A stretch of DNA of 64,000 nucleotides from Sediminitomix flava (GCF_003149185.1 NZ_QGDO01000003.1:186001-250000), one strand, 5' to 3'. Shown: positions 15,400 through 25,020, counted from the first letter of the stretch. Numbers and translations: made by a program. Notes: generated by a model not told the origin, from the letters alone.

Positions 15400-17445
15400 A
15401 TGGAAAATAATATTCTACAAGATATAAATGTATCAGAGCTAGCAGCGAATAACATCCGTATTCTGTCTGCGGCAATGGTTGAGCAAGCAAAATCAGGACA
15501 CCCAGGAGGTGCAATGGGAGGAGCTGATTTTATACATGTGCTCTACAGCGAATTTTTGAAGTTTGATCCGAAAGACCCTACATGGAATAACAGAGATCGT
15601 TTCTTCCTAGACCCAGGTCATATGTCTCCAATGCTTTACAGTGTGTTGGCATTGCAAGGGAAATATACTTTAGAGGAATTAAAGAACTTCAGACAATGGG
15701 GAAGCCCTACTCCAGGACACCCAGAGGTAGATGTCGAAAGAGGTGTGGAAAACACTTCTGGTCCTTTAGGGCAAGGACATGCTATGGCTGTTGGAGCAGC
15801 AATTGCAGAACGTTTCTTGGCGGCTAAGTTTGGTGAGTGGACAGCACATAAAACGTATGCTTATATTTCTGATGGAGGTATTCAAGAAGAAATCTCTCAA
15901 GGAGCGGGGCGAATAGCTGGTTTCTTAGGTTTGAGCAATTTGATTATGTTCTATGATGCAAACCAAATTCAGCTTTCGACTACCGTAGAGGAGGTAACGA
16001 GTGAAGACACAAAGGCAAAATATGAGTCTTGGGGATGGAGCGTGATTGAGATAGATGGAAATGACCATGCTCAAATTCGTCAAGCACTTTATGATGCACA
16101 TGCAGAAGAAAGCAAACCAACACTAATTATTGGTAACACCGTAATGGGTAAAGGAGCTGTTGGTGCTGAAGGCGAATCTTATGAAGCTAAAACTTCTACT
16201 CATGGGCAGCCTCTTACAAATGCGGGTGCATCTTTTGCCAAGACAGTTGAAAACTTGGGTGGAGATCCTGAAAATCCATTCCGAATTTTTCCTGAAGTAG
16301 CAGAGCTTTATGCAGAGGTGAATACTTACAATCAAACGTATGTACAAAGCAGAAAAGCAACAGAAACTTCATGGGCTGAAGAGCATCCAGATTTAGCATT
16401 GAAATTGGATGATTTCTTCAAAATGAATACCATCGAGAATGTTGATTTTGCAAGTATCGTACAAAAAGAAAATGTAGCAACTAGAGCAGCTTCATCGGCT
16501 GTGTTGGCCACATTTGCAGAGAAAGTAGAAAACATGATTGTGTCTTCAGCAGATTTGAGTAACTCAGATAAAACAGATGGGTTCTTGAAGAAAACGACAA
16601 CAATCACAAAAGATAATTATGGAGGCGCATTCCTTCAAGCAGGGGTATCTGAGCTTACAATGGCTTGTTTGGCAAATGGTATGGCACTTCATGGAGGTGT
16701 AATTCCTGTAGTCGGAACATTCTTTGTATTCTCTGATTATATGAAGCCTGCATACCGTCTTTCTGCTTTGATGGAGCTTCCGGTGAAGTATGTATGGACT
16801 CACGATGCATTCCGTGTGGGTGAAGACGGACCTACTCATCAGCCAATCGAGCATGAAGCGCAAATCCGTTTGATGGAACGTTTACAAAACCATCATGGAG
16901 AAAACTCGATGTTGGCACTTCGTCCTTCTGATGCAGAAGAGACAACAGTAGCTTGGGAAATGGCACTTAAAAATACAGCTACGCCTTCTGCTCTGATTCT
17001 TTCGAGACAAAATATCAAGAATCTTCCAGTAGTTGAGGGTACTCGTTGTGAGGCAGCTCAAGGAGCTAGAAAAGGAGCATATGTAGTTACTGATGTAGAA
17101 AACCCAGATATCCTATTGCTAGGAAGTGGTTCTGAAGTAGCTACGTTGGTAGCGGGTGCTGAATTATTGACAGAGTATAAAGTGAAAATTGTAGCAGTTC
17201 CTTCAGAAGGACTGTTCAGAAAGCAAGACAAAGCTTATCAAGCAGAAGTATTGCCAGCAGGAGTGCCAAAATTGGGACTTACAGCCGGTTTGCCAGTAAC
17301 CCTTTTAGAGTTGGTAGGAGAGAATGGAAAAGTTTGTGGTCTGGATCACTTCGGGTACTCTGCTCCAGCAGGAGTACTTGATGAGAAGTTTGGATTTACC
17401 GCAGCACATGTTGCCAATGAAGTTAGAACATTTCTAAGTGAGTAA
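15400..17445 (+). CDS. tkt: Transketolase
   Basis: A 681-residue full-length transketolase (TPP enzyme) moving two-carbon units between ketose and aldose phosphates in the cytosol. The N-terminal domain has AKSGHPGGAMGGADF, DPGHMSPMLYS and SGPLGQGHAMAVGAA. The TPP motif reads SDGGIQEEISQGAGRIAG with NLIMFYDAN, i.e. Ser instead of the first Gly of GDG, as in Bacteroides-type transketolases. The Pyr domain (GVSELTMACLANGMALHGG; HDAFRVGEDGPTHQPIEH) and the C-terminal domain (LLGSGSEVATLVAG) follow. It is the last gene of the xylose block and ends with a strong terminator. The repeat upstream may or may not interrupt the transcript. Confidence 0.95.
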   Translation: MENNILQDINVSELAANNIRILSAAMVEQAKSGHPGGAMGGADFIHVLYSEFLKFDPKDPTWNNRDRFFLDPGHMSPMLYSVLALQGKYTLEELKNFRQWGSPTPGHPEVDVERGVENTSGPLGQGHAMAVGAAIAERFLAAKFGEWTAHKTYAYISDGGIQEEISQGAGRIAGFLGLSNLIMFYDANQIQLSTTVEEVTSEDTKAKYESWGWSVIEIDGNDHAQIRQALYDAHAEESKPTLIIGNTVMGKGAVGAEGESYEAKTSTHGQPLTNAGASFAKTVENLGGDPENPFRIFPEVAELYAEVNTYNQTYVQSRKATETSWAEEHPDLALKLDDFFKMNTIENVDFASIVQKENVATRAASSAVLATFAEKVENMIVSSADLSNSDKTDGFLKKTTTITKDNYGGAFLQAGVSELTMACLANGMALHGGVIPVVGTFFVFSDYMKPAYRLSALMELPVKYVWTHDAFRVGEDGPTHQPIEHEAQIRLMERLQNHHGENSMLALRPSDAEETTVAWEMALKNTATPSALILSRQNIKNLPVVEGTRCEAAQGARKGAYVVTDVENPDILLLGSGSEVATLVAGAELLTEYKVKIVAVPSEGLFRKQDKAYQAEVLPAGVPKLGLTAGLPVTLLELVGENGKVCGLDHFGYSAPAGVLDEKFGFTAAHVANEVRTFLSE

Positions 17446-17495
17446 TATATAACTTGAAATTGTTAAGAGGCGAAGGCCTCAGTCATGATTATGAG

Positions 17496-17530
17496 ATACC
17501 GCCTGTCATTTTGATAGGCGGTATTTTTTC
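17496..17530 (+). terminator. Terminator after transketolase
   Basis: ATACCGCCT (17496-17504) pairs with AGGCGGTAT (17516-17524), followed by TTTTTT. It shows that the apparent upstream reading frame of the next gene (from 17454) is not its real start. Confidence 0.85.
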
Positions 17531-17564
17531 TCATAATATTTTATCCCTAAAAAACTTTTCTCGT

Positions 17565-18887
17565 ATGATATTCCTCAAAAAAAATAGAAGATTACTTTCA
17601 ATATTCTTTTTTCTTAATAGTTACCTCCTAGCATTTAATTTATTCGGACAATCCAATTTGTCAGAAACGGCACATAAAGATAGAATCATGTGGTATGCAG
17701 GAGATTGGGTAAGTTCCGTCTCTTCAAATTCGGATAGTATAGCTGAAAAACCAGAGTTAAGAGTAAGTTGCCGTCCAACAATGAATAACCAATCGTTGCA
17801 GGTTGAAGTCTTTCAAATGCAAGATGGTGTTTATAAAAATATTGTCTCAGAACAGTTGAGTTATGATCAGAAATCTGACTCTCTTTTTGCCTTAGGGCAA
17901 AACGGTGAGGGGGTGTTGTTTTTAGGAAAAGGAACATTCTCAAATCATAAAAATGGCTGGGATATGCTTGATATTGATATGAGTGGAAAGCCATTTATGA
18001 CCGCTAAATTTACCTTTAATAATTTCACTGATTTATCTATTGAAGGTTTTGACCCTTCTGAAAAATCACTTTGGAAAGTGAAGTATATCAAACAGAATTC
18101 TAAGAGGAAAAATATCGGAATACAGTTGGTTTCTGTTCATGAAGATATGCTGAAAGATCCAGAAGGAACATTAAAACAATTGGGGCGAATGGGCTATAGT
18201 TTTGTAGAGACTTTTGTCTACTCAGATGGGCTTTTCTATGGAATGAAAGCTCAAGAATTTAAAGCCTCAGTCGAAAAGCAAGGAATGAAGTTTTTGGGTT
18301 CAATGACTTTCTATGATTTACCTCAAAAAGGAAAATGGGAAGAGGCTATGAAGTGGTGGCAAAATTGTATTGCAGATCATAAAAAAGCAGGTGTGGAATA
18401 TCTTTCTACCTCAAATCATCAGCTAAAGCAAGTCCGTTCGGAAGAAGAATTGGAAGCTTATTGTAAGTACTATAATGCCGTTGGGAAACTCTGTAAAGAA
18501 AACGGTCTGACTTTCGTTTATCATAATCACGCCGATGAATTTCTTGAGGTGAATGGTAAGCCTATTTACGACTACTTTTTAGCCCATACAAATCCCGAAT
18601 ATGTATCATTTCAATCGGACTTATATTGGATGTATAAGGGAGGAGTAGATCCAAAAGATTATTTTGAGAAATACCCGAAACGTTTTGTGAGCTGGCATAT
18701 GAAGGACGAAAAAGAATTGGGAGAAAGTGGAAAGATTGATTTTAAAGAACTGATCAAGTTAAAAGAATTAGCAGGCTTACAATATTTGGTTGCAGAAGTA
18801 GAAGACTATTCTTATCCGCCTTTATTTAGTGTGAATTTGGCATGGAGATATATTTTTTATGACTTATTAGATGAAATCAGCCAATGA
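17565..18887 (+). CDS. Exported two-domain protein: DUF1579-like region plus sugar phosphate isomerase/epimerase-like TIM barrel
   Basis: A 440-residue protein; I start it at the ATG at 17565 because upstream codons lie in the transketolase terminator and this start gives a signal peptide (RRLLSIFFFLNSYLLAFNLF). Residues about 30-165 form a beta-rich domain (IMWYAGDWVSS; GWDMLDIDMSGKPFMTAKF) that loosely resembles DUF1579 lipocalin-like proteins. From about 172, NIGIQLVSVHEDMLKDPEGT begins a xylose-isomerase-like/AP-endonuclease-2 barrel with FVYHNHADEF, QSDLYWMYKGGVDP and VSWHMKDEKE, the usual metal-ligand regions. It overlaps the ThuA-like gene by 4 bp. Periplasmic isomerase or lyase action on an oxidised sugar is likely; the substrate is unknown. 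Confidence 0.8.
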   Translation: MIFLKKNRRLLSIFFFLNSYLLAFNLFGQSNLSETAHKDRIMWYAGDWVSSVSSNSDSIAEKPELRVSCRPTMNNQSLQVEVFQMQDGVYKNIVSEQLSYDQKSDSLFALGQNGEGVLFLGKGTFSNHKNGWDMLDIDMSGKPFMTAKFTFNNFTDLSIEGFDPSEKSLWKVKYIKQNSKRKNIGIQLVSVHEDMLKDPEGTLKQLGRMGYSFVETFVYSDGLFYGMKAQEFKASVEKQGMKFLGSMTFYDLPQKGKWEEAMKWWQNCIADHKKAGVEYLSTSNHQLKQVRSEEELEAYCKYYNAVGKLCKENGLTFVYHNHADEFLEVNGKPIYDYFLAHTNPEYVSFQSDLYWMYKGGVDPKDYFEKYPKRFVSWHMKDEKELGESGKIDFKELIKLKELAGLQYLVAEVEDYSYPPLFSVNLAWRYIFYDLLDEISQ

Positions 18888-19654
18888 GATCTATCCACAA
18901 ATTTTTGATTCTAACTCTATTACTTATGTCTTTTACTGAAGAAGCTCCAGCGCAAAATCAATTTAAGGTATTGCTTTTTATACATCATGATGATTGGCAC
19001 TCAGACTGTATTCCTGTAGCTGTTGAAGCGTTTCAGGACATGGCTCAGAAAAATCAATTTGCTTTCCGATGGACTCAACGCCCAAATGAGCTTCCAACAT
19101 TGTTGCCACAGTGTGATGTTGTTATTTTTCTGAATACCAATACTGACTTTATGGATAGCTCACAAGTAGAGGCATTGCAAGAGTTTATTCACAAAGGAGG
19201 TGGTTTTGTAGGGATTCATGGTGCATCGGCATCCATAAAACGAAATGAATGGTATGATAAATTAGTAGGTGGTGTTTTTGTAGATCATCCGAAATTGCAA
19301 GCAGGAGTAGTTCATAATGTGGGCGATTTTCCTGCTACTTGGCATTTGCCTCAGAAGTGGCTTTGGAGTGATGAATGGTATAATTTCTCTCATATTGATG
19401 TGAGCAAACTCAATGTGATCCTTACCGTAGATGAATCTACTTATGATTATACACTTGGCTATGATGAAATCCCTTTGAAAGGCATGGGAAAAGACCATCC
19501 TGTGGCTTGGTCTCATCATTTTGAAGGTGGAAGTGTTTTTTATACTTCATTGGGGCACAAACCCGAAGTTTACAAAGATGAAAACTTCTTAAAACACATC
19601 TTTGGAGGGATATATTGGGCAAGTAAAAAAGTGAAAAATATAGAATCTAAATAG
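18884..19654 (+). CDS. Exported ThuA-like domain protein
   Basis: A 256-residue protein with a signal peptide (FLILTLLLMSF ... APA). The ThuA fold, a class I glutamine-amidotransferase-like flavodoxin-type domain, is seen in KVLLFIHHDDWHSDC, DVVIFLNTNTDFMDSSQ, FIHKGGGFVGIHGASAS, GMGKDHPVAWSHHFEGG and VFYTSLGHKPEVYKDE. ThuA relatives are linked to trehalose or other disaccharide 3-keto intermediates and usually neighbour sugar isomerases and Gfo/Idh oxidoreductases. Start and stop overlap (ATGA) with the isomerase-like gene, so the two are translationally coupled and probably act together in the periplasm on a modified sugar. Confidence 0.85.
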   Translation: MRSIHKFLILTLLLMSFTEEAPAQNQFKVLLFIHHDDWHSDCIPVAVEAFQDMAQKNQFAFRWTQRPNELPTLLPQCDVVIFLNTNTDFMDSSQVEALQEFIHKGGGFVGIHGASASIKRNEWYDKLVGGVFVDHPKLQAGVVHNVGDFPATWHLPQKWLWSDEWYNFSHIDVSKLNVILTVDESTYDYTLGYDEIPLKGMGKDHPVAWSHHFEGGSVFYTSLGHKPEVYKDENFLKHIFGGIYWASKKVKNIESK

Positions 19655-19734
19655 GTCTTTAAATGGAATGTAGCTAAATATCAATATATAAGTGTTTTTT
19701 TGACTTATATTCTTGCTTAGCTACTTCCTAGACC
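19654..19734 (+). other. Long composite hairpin after the ThuA-like gene
   Basis: Three nested stems: GGTCT (19654) with AGACC (19730-19734); GGAA-t-GTAGCTAA (19665-19677) with TTAGCTACTTCC (19717-19728); ATATAAGT (19686-19693) with ACTTATAT (19703-19710) around a loop of seven Ts. There is no terminal T-tract after the outer stem. It may act as a terminator or as a 3'-end stability structure. Confidence 0.5.
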
Positions 19735-19796
19735 ATATTTATTTATGTAAATTAGTCCAATAATACATCATGCTTTTTGGGACTTGAAAGTGAAGA

Positions 19797-22700
19797 ATGA
19801 AGACTAACCATCAATTTTTTAAAGGATTTCAATATCTATTTTTAATCACCTTTTTATTTGGCCAAAACCTTCTTTGTGCACAGCATAACGATTTCCAACA
19901 TTTTATTTCTTTTGAAGAAAATATAGCGAATCGTCCGATCAATTCTTTTCAAGAAGATCATTTGGGTTATTTGTGGATTGGCTCTTATGGTGGCGGACTT
20001 TACCGTTTTGACGGACATAATTATGATGCTTTTCATTTCGATTGGCAAGATTCAACGTCTTTGAGTAGCAATTTTGTTCAAGCCATTTTTGAAGACAGCC
20101 AGCAAAGGCTATGGGTAGGAACAGAAAAAGGATTGAATTTGTATCAGAAAACAGCGCGTAACTTCCAACGAATAGAACTTTCCTTTCAAGGATTCCCAGT
20201 CTCAGTCGCTTGTATTTCGGAAGATTCTGATCACCAAATTTTAATAGGAACACATAGTTTTGGTTTGGTAAAAATCAATCCCGAAACTTTTGAGATTCAA
20301 AGAATTTGGAAGCCTGAAGGAAGTGACAAATCAGACCCGAATGTATATGATATTGTTTTCGATAAAGACGAAACTGCATTTTTAGCTACAAATCAAGGCT
20401 TATTAAAATATTCCAAAGACTACGAACATTTGTATTATCCGTCTTTTGCCATGAATCATTCTGAGCTAGTACATCAAGCTTTAGAGTCTATTTATTTGGA
20501 TAAAGAAGGCAAATTGTGGTTAGGGACTTTTGAGAATGGGCTGTACCAAGTTAAGCTGAGTCAGCATACAGGAAAGCCGTTGGTTACATTGAAACATTTT
20601 GATTTGACCAGTAACCGAGTGATGGATATTGCAGAAACGGAAGGCGATGGACTTTGGTTTGCTACAGAAAATGATGGACTATTTCTTTTCCCTAAAGGAA
20701 AAAAAGAAGCTATCCAACTTAAGAAAAATGTCTTACAAAATGCTTCTTTAGAGTCAAACTCAATTTGGGCTTTATATACTTCTGCTCACGATCAACTCTG
20801 GTTGGGCTATTATGATTATGGAATAGGATTGTTTGATCCTAATTACTATAAATTTGATAAGATTCAGCATAATCCGATTCATTCGAATTCATTGAAGTCA
20901 GCCTCTGTGAATGCCTTGGTTGCTCAAGGAAAAAATGTACTTTGGATTGGTATGGATGGTGGTGGAATTGATAAATATATGATCAATCAGAATCGTTTTG
21001 AACATATCAATTCACAAGACCAAACATACATTTCTGGACTGACCAATGATGCTGTTCAAGGTTTATTCTTAGATAGTAAAGAAAACTTATGGGTAGCGTG
21101 TTGGGATGGAGGCATTTTTTTCTTAGCCAAAGGAAGTCGGAATTTCATTCATTATAATCATGAAAATACCAATGGTGCTTTAGCGAGTAATAAAGTGATT
21201 GGTTTTGATGAGGATAAAGAAGGAACAATTTGGATAGCAACTTTTAGAGCTGGTTTACATTCATATTCTTATGAAAAAAATGCTTTTACACATCACCAAG
21301 AAAAGGAAATACGAAGACATCAGATTGACGTAAGTGATGTCCGAAAAGTCTTGGTAGCCCATGATCATAAAATTTGGATAGGCACGACAAATGGACTTTT
21401 TCTGATGGATAAAAACGGAGATGATTTCAATATTCGATCTTTCCGAGATGCCGAGAAATTTAAGCCTCATCATCCAAATTTTGATTATGTACTTACACTT
21501 TTTGAAGATGCTTCTCACCGTATTTGGGTAGGAACAGACGGGGCAGGGCTTTATTGTTATGACCCTAAATCTGATGCATTTATTTGGTATAACAAGAGTA
21601 AGGGGCTAGAGCAAGATATCGTTTGTGGTATTACAGCATCTGAAGATGGGAAATTATGGATCACAGGGAAGTCTGGCGTGTCATTGCTCAATCCAGAAAC
21701 AGGAGAAGTGAGTAACTTTGGATTGAATGACGGACTTTTTTCTAAAAGCTTCAATTACAATGCAATTCTTCATTCCGATGTACAGAAGAAAGTCTATTTA
21801 GGAAACCTTAAAGGGCTAAATATTGTCAAGCCAAGAGCCGTCAATCAGATGAATTCTAAGGTGGTTTCTTACCTAAAAGATTTAAGGATTTATAATCGAA
21901 TTACTTTACCTCAGCAAGAAAATTCGCCACTGTCAGATGATATCTCTGAGACGGAAAATATTACTCTAAATCATGAACAGAATGTTTTTACCATAGATTT
22001 TACGGCCATAGATTTCACAAACCCAGACCGATTCAAGTTTGCATACTATTTGGAAGGTTTGGAAAATGAATGGAATTATGTGAGTAATCAACGAAGTGCA
22101 ACTTACACCACTTTGGAAAGGGGGGATTATATTTTCCATTTGAAAGCTCTAAACGGTGATGGCGAATGGTCAGAAGGAAAAACATTAAAAATCAAAGTTT
22201 TACCACCATGGTACCGAAGTAATTGGGCAATTCTGACTTATGTGATTTCACTGCTGTTGGTTGTTATTGGACTTTCTTATTTATTTCAAATGCGATTTAG
22301 AGAGCAAGAAGAACTAATGCGTGAAAGAGAAAAGTTTAAACAAGAGGAAGAACTTCATCAGCGAAAACTTCAATTTTTTACAAATATCTCTCATGAGTTC
22401 AGAACACCTCTGACCTTGATCTTAAATCCTTTGAATGATTTGGTGATCAATAAGCAAGTTCCGACAGGAGTTTTCTCAAAATTTCAGACGATTCAACGAA
22501 ATGCACAGCGTTTGGAGCGTCTGATTAATGAATTGATGGATTTCCGCAAGTTGAATTCTAATAAAATGAAACTAGAGAAATCAGATATTCAGATGATGGA
22601 TATTGTGAGTGAGGTCAGTTCTCATTTTGAAGAAGAATCGAAAAGCCGTAAAATAAATCTGTTGGTGCCTACACCTCAAGATAGTCCTGTTCAAGTAGAC

Positions 22701-23933
22701 CGAGGAATGGTCGAGAAAATTCTGTTTAACCTTTTATCAAATGCTTTTAAACTGACACCCGATGGTGGGCAAATCAGCATTTCTATTGCTGAACAACAAA
22801 AGGAAGAAGAAGGATTGACGAAGAACTATCTCAAACTTTCTGTAGCAGATACTGGGCCTGGTATTTCAGCAAAAGACGTAACGCATATTTTTGAACGCTT
22901 CTACCAAGTAGAACATCAAAATAAGTGGTATTACAGCGGTACAGGTATTGGTTTGGAAGTGGTCAAAAGCTTTATGGAACTTCATGAAGGAAGTGTAGAA
23001 GTGGAAAGTGAATTAGGGAAAGGAACGGTCTTTCATTTGTATTTCCCGTTGTCTTTTAATGCAGAATATATTCAAAATACTTTAGTGGAAGTACATGAAG
23101 TAGAAAATAAACATATAGACTTTACTCCAATCTATAATTTTTCAGAAAATATAGAAGAAGATCGGAAAGCAACAGTACTGATTGTAGAAGACAACTACGA
23201 ACTCAGAACCTATTTGAAAACTGAACTTGCGTCTATTTATAAAATAATTCTGGCCAAAAATGGAGCAGAAGGAGTTGAAAAAGCACAAAAACATACTCCC
23301 GATCTGATCATTACAGATTTGATGATGCCCGAAATGGATGGATTTGAACTTTGTGAAAAAGTAAAGAAAAATCTTAAAACAAGTCATATTCCATTGCTAA
23401 TGCTTACTGCAAAAACAGCTCTGAAAGATCGGATCAGAGGAATTGATTTAGGTGCTGATGCTTACTTAAGCAAGCCTTTTGATATCATTCACTTGAAAGT
23501 CCAACTCAAGCAATTATTACATTCTCGTCAGATATTATTTGAGAAATTCTTGGGAGGTTTTAGCGAAAAAGAAAAACTAGAAAATACCACAACAGCTGAC
23601 AAAGATTTCTTAAGCCAAGTCATGAAATTGGTTTATGAAAAAATAAGTGACCCAGAGTTATCGGTGGAAGTCATTGCCGAAGGAGTATACTTAAGCAGGA
23701 GTCAGTTATACCGTAAAGTGAAGGCATTAGCAGGTGTTTCTGCTACTGAGTTTATTCGCCGAATACGTTTAGAAGAAGCCAAAAAACAGATTCAAGCAGG
23801 AAATACGAATATTAGTGATGTAGGCTATAAAGTTGGTTTTTCATCCCCTTCTTATTTTTCGAAATGTTATAAAGAATACTTTGGGATTTTGCCAAGTGAT
23901 GAAGGAAAGGTAGTTTCAGATAAAAAAATGTGA
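19797..23933 (+). CDS. Hybrid two-component system sensor/regulator of the xylan locus
   Basis: A 1378-residue single-polypeptide sensor, kinase and transcription factor. After a signal peptide, residues about 30-690 hold Reg_prop beta-propeller repeats (YLWIGSYGGGLYRFDG; LWVGTEKGLNLY; IWIGTTNGLFLMD), then a Y_Y_Y domain (about 745-800) and a membrane helix (about 808-830). The kinase has His866 in FFTNISHEFRTPLTLIL, an N box in ILFNLLSNAFKLTPDGG, and G boxes DTGPGIS and GTGIGLEVV. A receiver domain follows with Asp1174 in IITDLMMPEMDGFE, and an AraC-type HTH ends the protein (SVEVIAEGVYLSRSQLYRKV). All catalytic residues are present. It should sense a periplasmic oligosaccharide, probably xylo-oligosaccharide, and activate the GH3/SusCD/GH10 genes downstream. 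Confidence 0.95.
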   Translation: MKTNHQFFKGFQYLFLITFLFGQNLLCAQHNDFQHFISFEENIANRPINSFQEDHLGYLWIGSYGGGLYRFDGHNYDAFHFDWQDSTSLSSNFVQAIFEDSQQRLWVGTEKGLNLYQKTARNFQRIELSFQGFPVSVACISEDSDHQILIGTHSFGLVKINPETFEIQRIWKPEGSDKSDPNVYDIVFDKDETAFLATNQGLLKYSKDYEHLYYPSFAMNHSELVHQALESIYLDKEGKLWLGTFENGLYQVKLSQHTGKPLVTLKHFDLTSNRVMDIAETEGDGLWFATENDGLFLFPKGKKEAIQLKKNVLQNASLESNSIWALYTSAHDQLWLGYYDYGIGLFDPNYYKFDKIQHNPIHSNSLKSASVNALVAQGKNVLWIGMDGGGIDKYMINQNRFEHINSQDQTYISGLTNDAVQGLFLDSKENLWVACWDGGIFFLAKGSRNFIHYNHENTNGALASNKVIGFDEDKEGTIWIATFRAGLHSYSYEKNAFTHHQEKEIRRHQIDVSDVRKVLVAHDHKIWIGTTNGLFLMDKNGDDFNIRSFRDAEKFKPHHPNFDYVLTLFEDASHRIWVGTDGAGLYCYDPKSDAFIWYNKSKGLEQDIVCGITASEDGKLWITGKSGVSLLNPETGEVSNFGLNDGLFSKSFNYNAILHSDVQKKVYLGNLKGLNIVKPRAVNQMNSKVVSYLKDLRIYNRITLPQQENSPLSDDISETENITLNHEQNVFTIDFTAIDFTNPDRFKFAYYLEGLENEWNYVSNQRSATYTTLERGDYIFHLKALNGDGEWSEGKTLKIKVLPPWYRSNWAILTYVISLLLVVIGLSYLFQMRFREQEELMREREKFKQEEELHQRKLQFFTNISHEFRTPLTLILNPLNDLVINKQVPTGVFSKFQTIQRNAQRLERLINELMDFRKLNSNKMKLEKSDIQMMDIVSEVSSHFEEESKSRKINLLVPTPQDSPVQVDRGMVEKILFNLLSNAFKLTPDGGQISISIAEQQKEEEGLTKNYLKLSVADTGPGISAKDVTHIFERFYQVEHQNKWYYSGTGIGLEVVKSFMELHEGSVEVESELGKGTVFHLYFPLSFNAEYIQNTLVEVHEVENKHIDFTPIYNFSENIEEDRKATVLIVEDNYELRTYLKTELASIYKIILAKNGAEGVEKAQKHTPDLIITDLMMPEMDGFELCEKVKKNLKTSHIPLLMLTAKTALKDRIRGIDLGADAYLSKPFDIIHLKVQLKQLLHSRQILFEKFLGGFSEKEKLENTTTADKDFLSQVMKLVYEKISDPELSVEVIAEGVYLSRSQLYRKVKALAGVSATEFIRRIRLEEAKKQIQAGNTNISDVGYKVGFSSPSYFSKCYKEYFGILPSDEGKVVSDKKM

Positions 23934-23985
23934 AGTGACTGTAATGACAAATCAGTCTCTTAAATTTTAAAAAGAAATCTATAAC

Positions 23986-24312
23986 ATGAAAAAAGTATTG
24001 CTTATCGTTTACTTTTTTACTTTTTCCTCATGCTTATCTACTGATCAAAAGAGTTTTGATGAGAGAGAATTTCTTTATCATTTAAACATAGTGAAAGAAC
24101 ATTATAATTTTGAAAATGGTAAAAAATGGGTGACTGATGAAGAAATTAAAGAGTATAAAAAAAGTTTGTACTACCTCCATAATCTAACAGGCATAAAACC
24201 AAATGTAGTCTATTCACTTAACGGTTTACCTTATCGGACTATAGAGAATTTAAATAATGATTTAAAAAGTTGGGAGAATTGGTATGAAATAAATTCATCT
24301 GAGAAGAGGTAA
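23986..24312 (+). CDS. Small putative lipoprotein
   Basis: A 108-residue protein with a short signal peptide and lipobox-like end (FFTFSSC, Cys16), then a charged, Lys/Glu/Asn-rich, mostly helical segment with several aromatic residues (SWENWYEIN near the C-terminus). I recognise no family. It begins 52 bp after the hybrid sensor gene and may be co-transcribed with it. Its low complexity and very AT-rich codons differ little from neighbours. It could be a real but lineage-specific gene; function unknown. Confidence 0.55.
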   Translation: MKKVLLIVYFFTFSSCLSTDQKSFDEREFLYHLNIVKEHYNFENGKKWVTDEEIKEYKKSLYYLHNLTGIKPNVVYSLNGLPYRTIENLNNDLKSWENWYEINSSEKR

Positions 24313-24921
24313 GTTATAAAACTTTATTTAGTAAAGTATTTCCCCTCCTCCTTATGAGTCTTGTATGAGGAAATGGAAATCATACAAAACACTGTTTGAA
24401 GAGTTAGCGTAGCGATCTTCAAACTGGAATATGAAAAAAGAGTCTTCAGACTCAATATAAAAAAACAGTTTAATTCGAGTAAGTGAAAATAAGCTTTCCG
24501 ATTATATTCATTTCTCTATTTGTAGATAGTTTCCCAAAACGCTACGAATAGAAAAATTTTACTTTCCAGGAATAAATACTTTTACACTCCTACAAGTTTA
24601 GCTCCATTGGAGAAGAAGAAAACGGAGTTTAGTATATCTCAAGATTTCTGAATGTTTTCAATCCCTAATTTTATACACACTCACACTTTTTTACTAGAAG
24701 AAATGTAGCCCATGCTTTGCTACACTTTTAGATTTTTTAAATAATGAATAAAAATATCTTGTCAGTGGTGCAAATGATGATGCATTGCATGAAACATATC
24801 GTGCAATAATGCGAAAACCACCTCAAATGCGTCAATAATACACTTTCGTGAACGATTCGTTATAGGTGTCAATCGTACGTTTATGTAGCTTGCTCTTGCA
24901 AAGAACGAAAACGAGAAAGCC
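24313..24921. other. Gene-free region with several hairpins
   Basis: No convincing protein is encoded. Hairpins seen: TTGTATGA/TCATACAA (24361-24387); GTTTGAAGA/TCTTCAAAC (24394-24424); GAGTC-TTCA-GACTC (24440-24453); TGTAGC/GCTACA (24704-24724) followed by T-rich sequence, a likely terminator; and GCATTGCA with TGCAATAATGC (24778-24802). The second and third look like interspersed non-coding palindromic repeats. Promoter elements for the GH3 gene should lie in the right half but no clear box is visible. Confidence 0.5.
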
Positions 24922-25020
24922 ATGAAGAAGCCAACGATCTCTAAAAAGGTGATCATCATTGAGACCTTACTGATCACCTTGTTGATAGTTTTGATCATTG
25001 CAATTGTCCGATTTGTATAA
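24922..25020 (+). CDS. Putative 32-residue single-helix membrane peptide
   Basis: A short frame of 32 codons: a basic N-terminus (MKKPTISKK) followed by an uninterrupted Ile/Leu/Val helix (ETLLITLLIVLIIAIVRF). AACGAGAAAG just upstream could be a ribosome binding site. It ends 18 bp before the GH3 start codon, suggesting co-transcription. The Lys-rich start plus one membrane span is typical of real small membrane proteins, but such a short frame may arise by chance. Function unknown. Confidence 0.4.
   Translation: MKKPTISKKVIIIETLLITLLIVLIIAIVRFV

Noticed and set aside
17454-17564. Upstream extension of the isomerase-like protein
   Set aside because: It crosses the transketolase terminator and would hide the signal peptide that starts at 17565.
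24361-24453. Closely spaced hairpins as a CRISPR array
   Set aside because: Stems differ in sequence and there are no regularly spaced identical repeats or cas genes.
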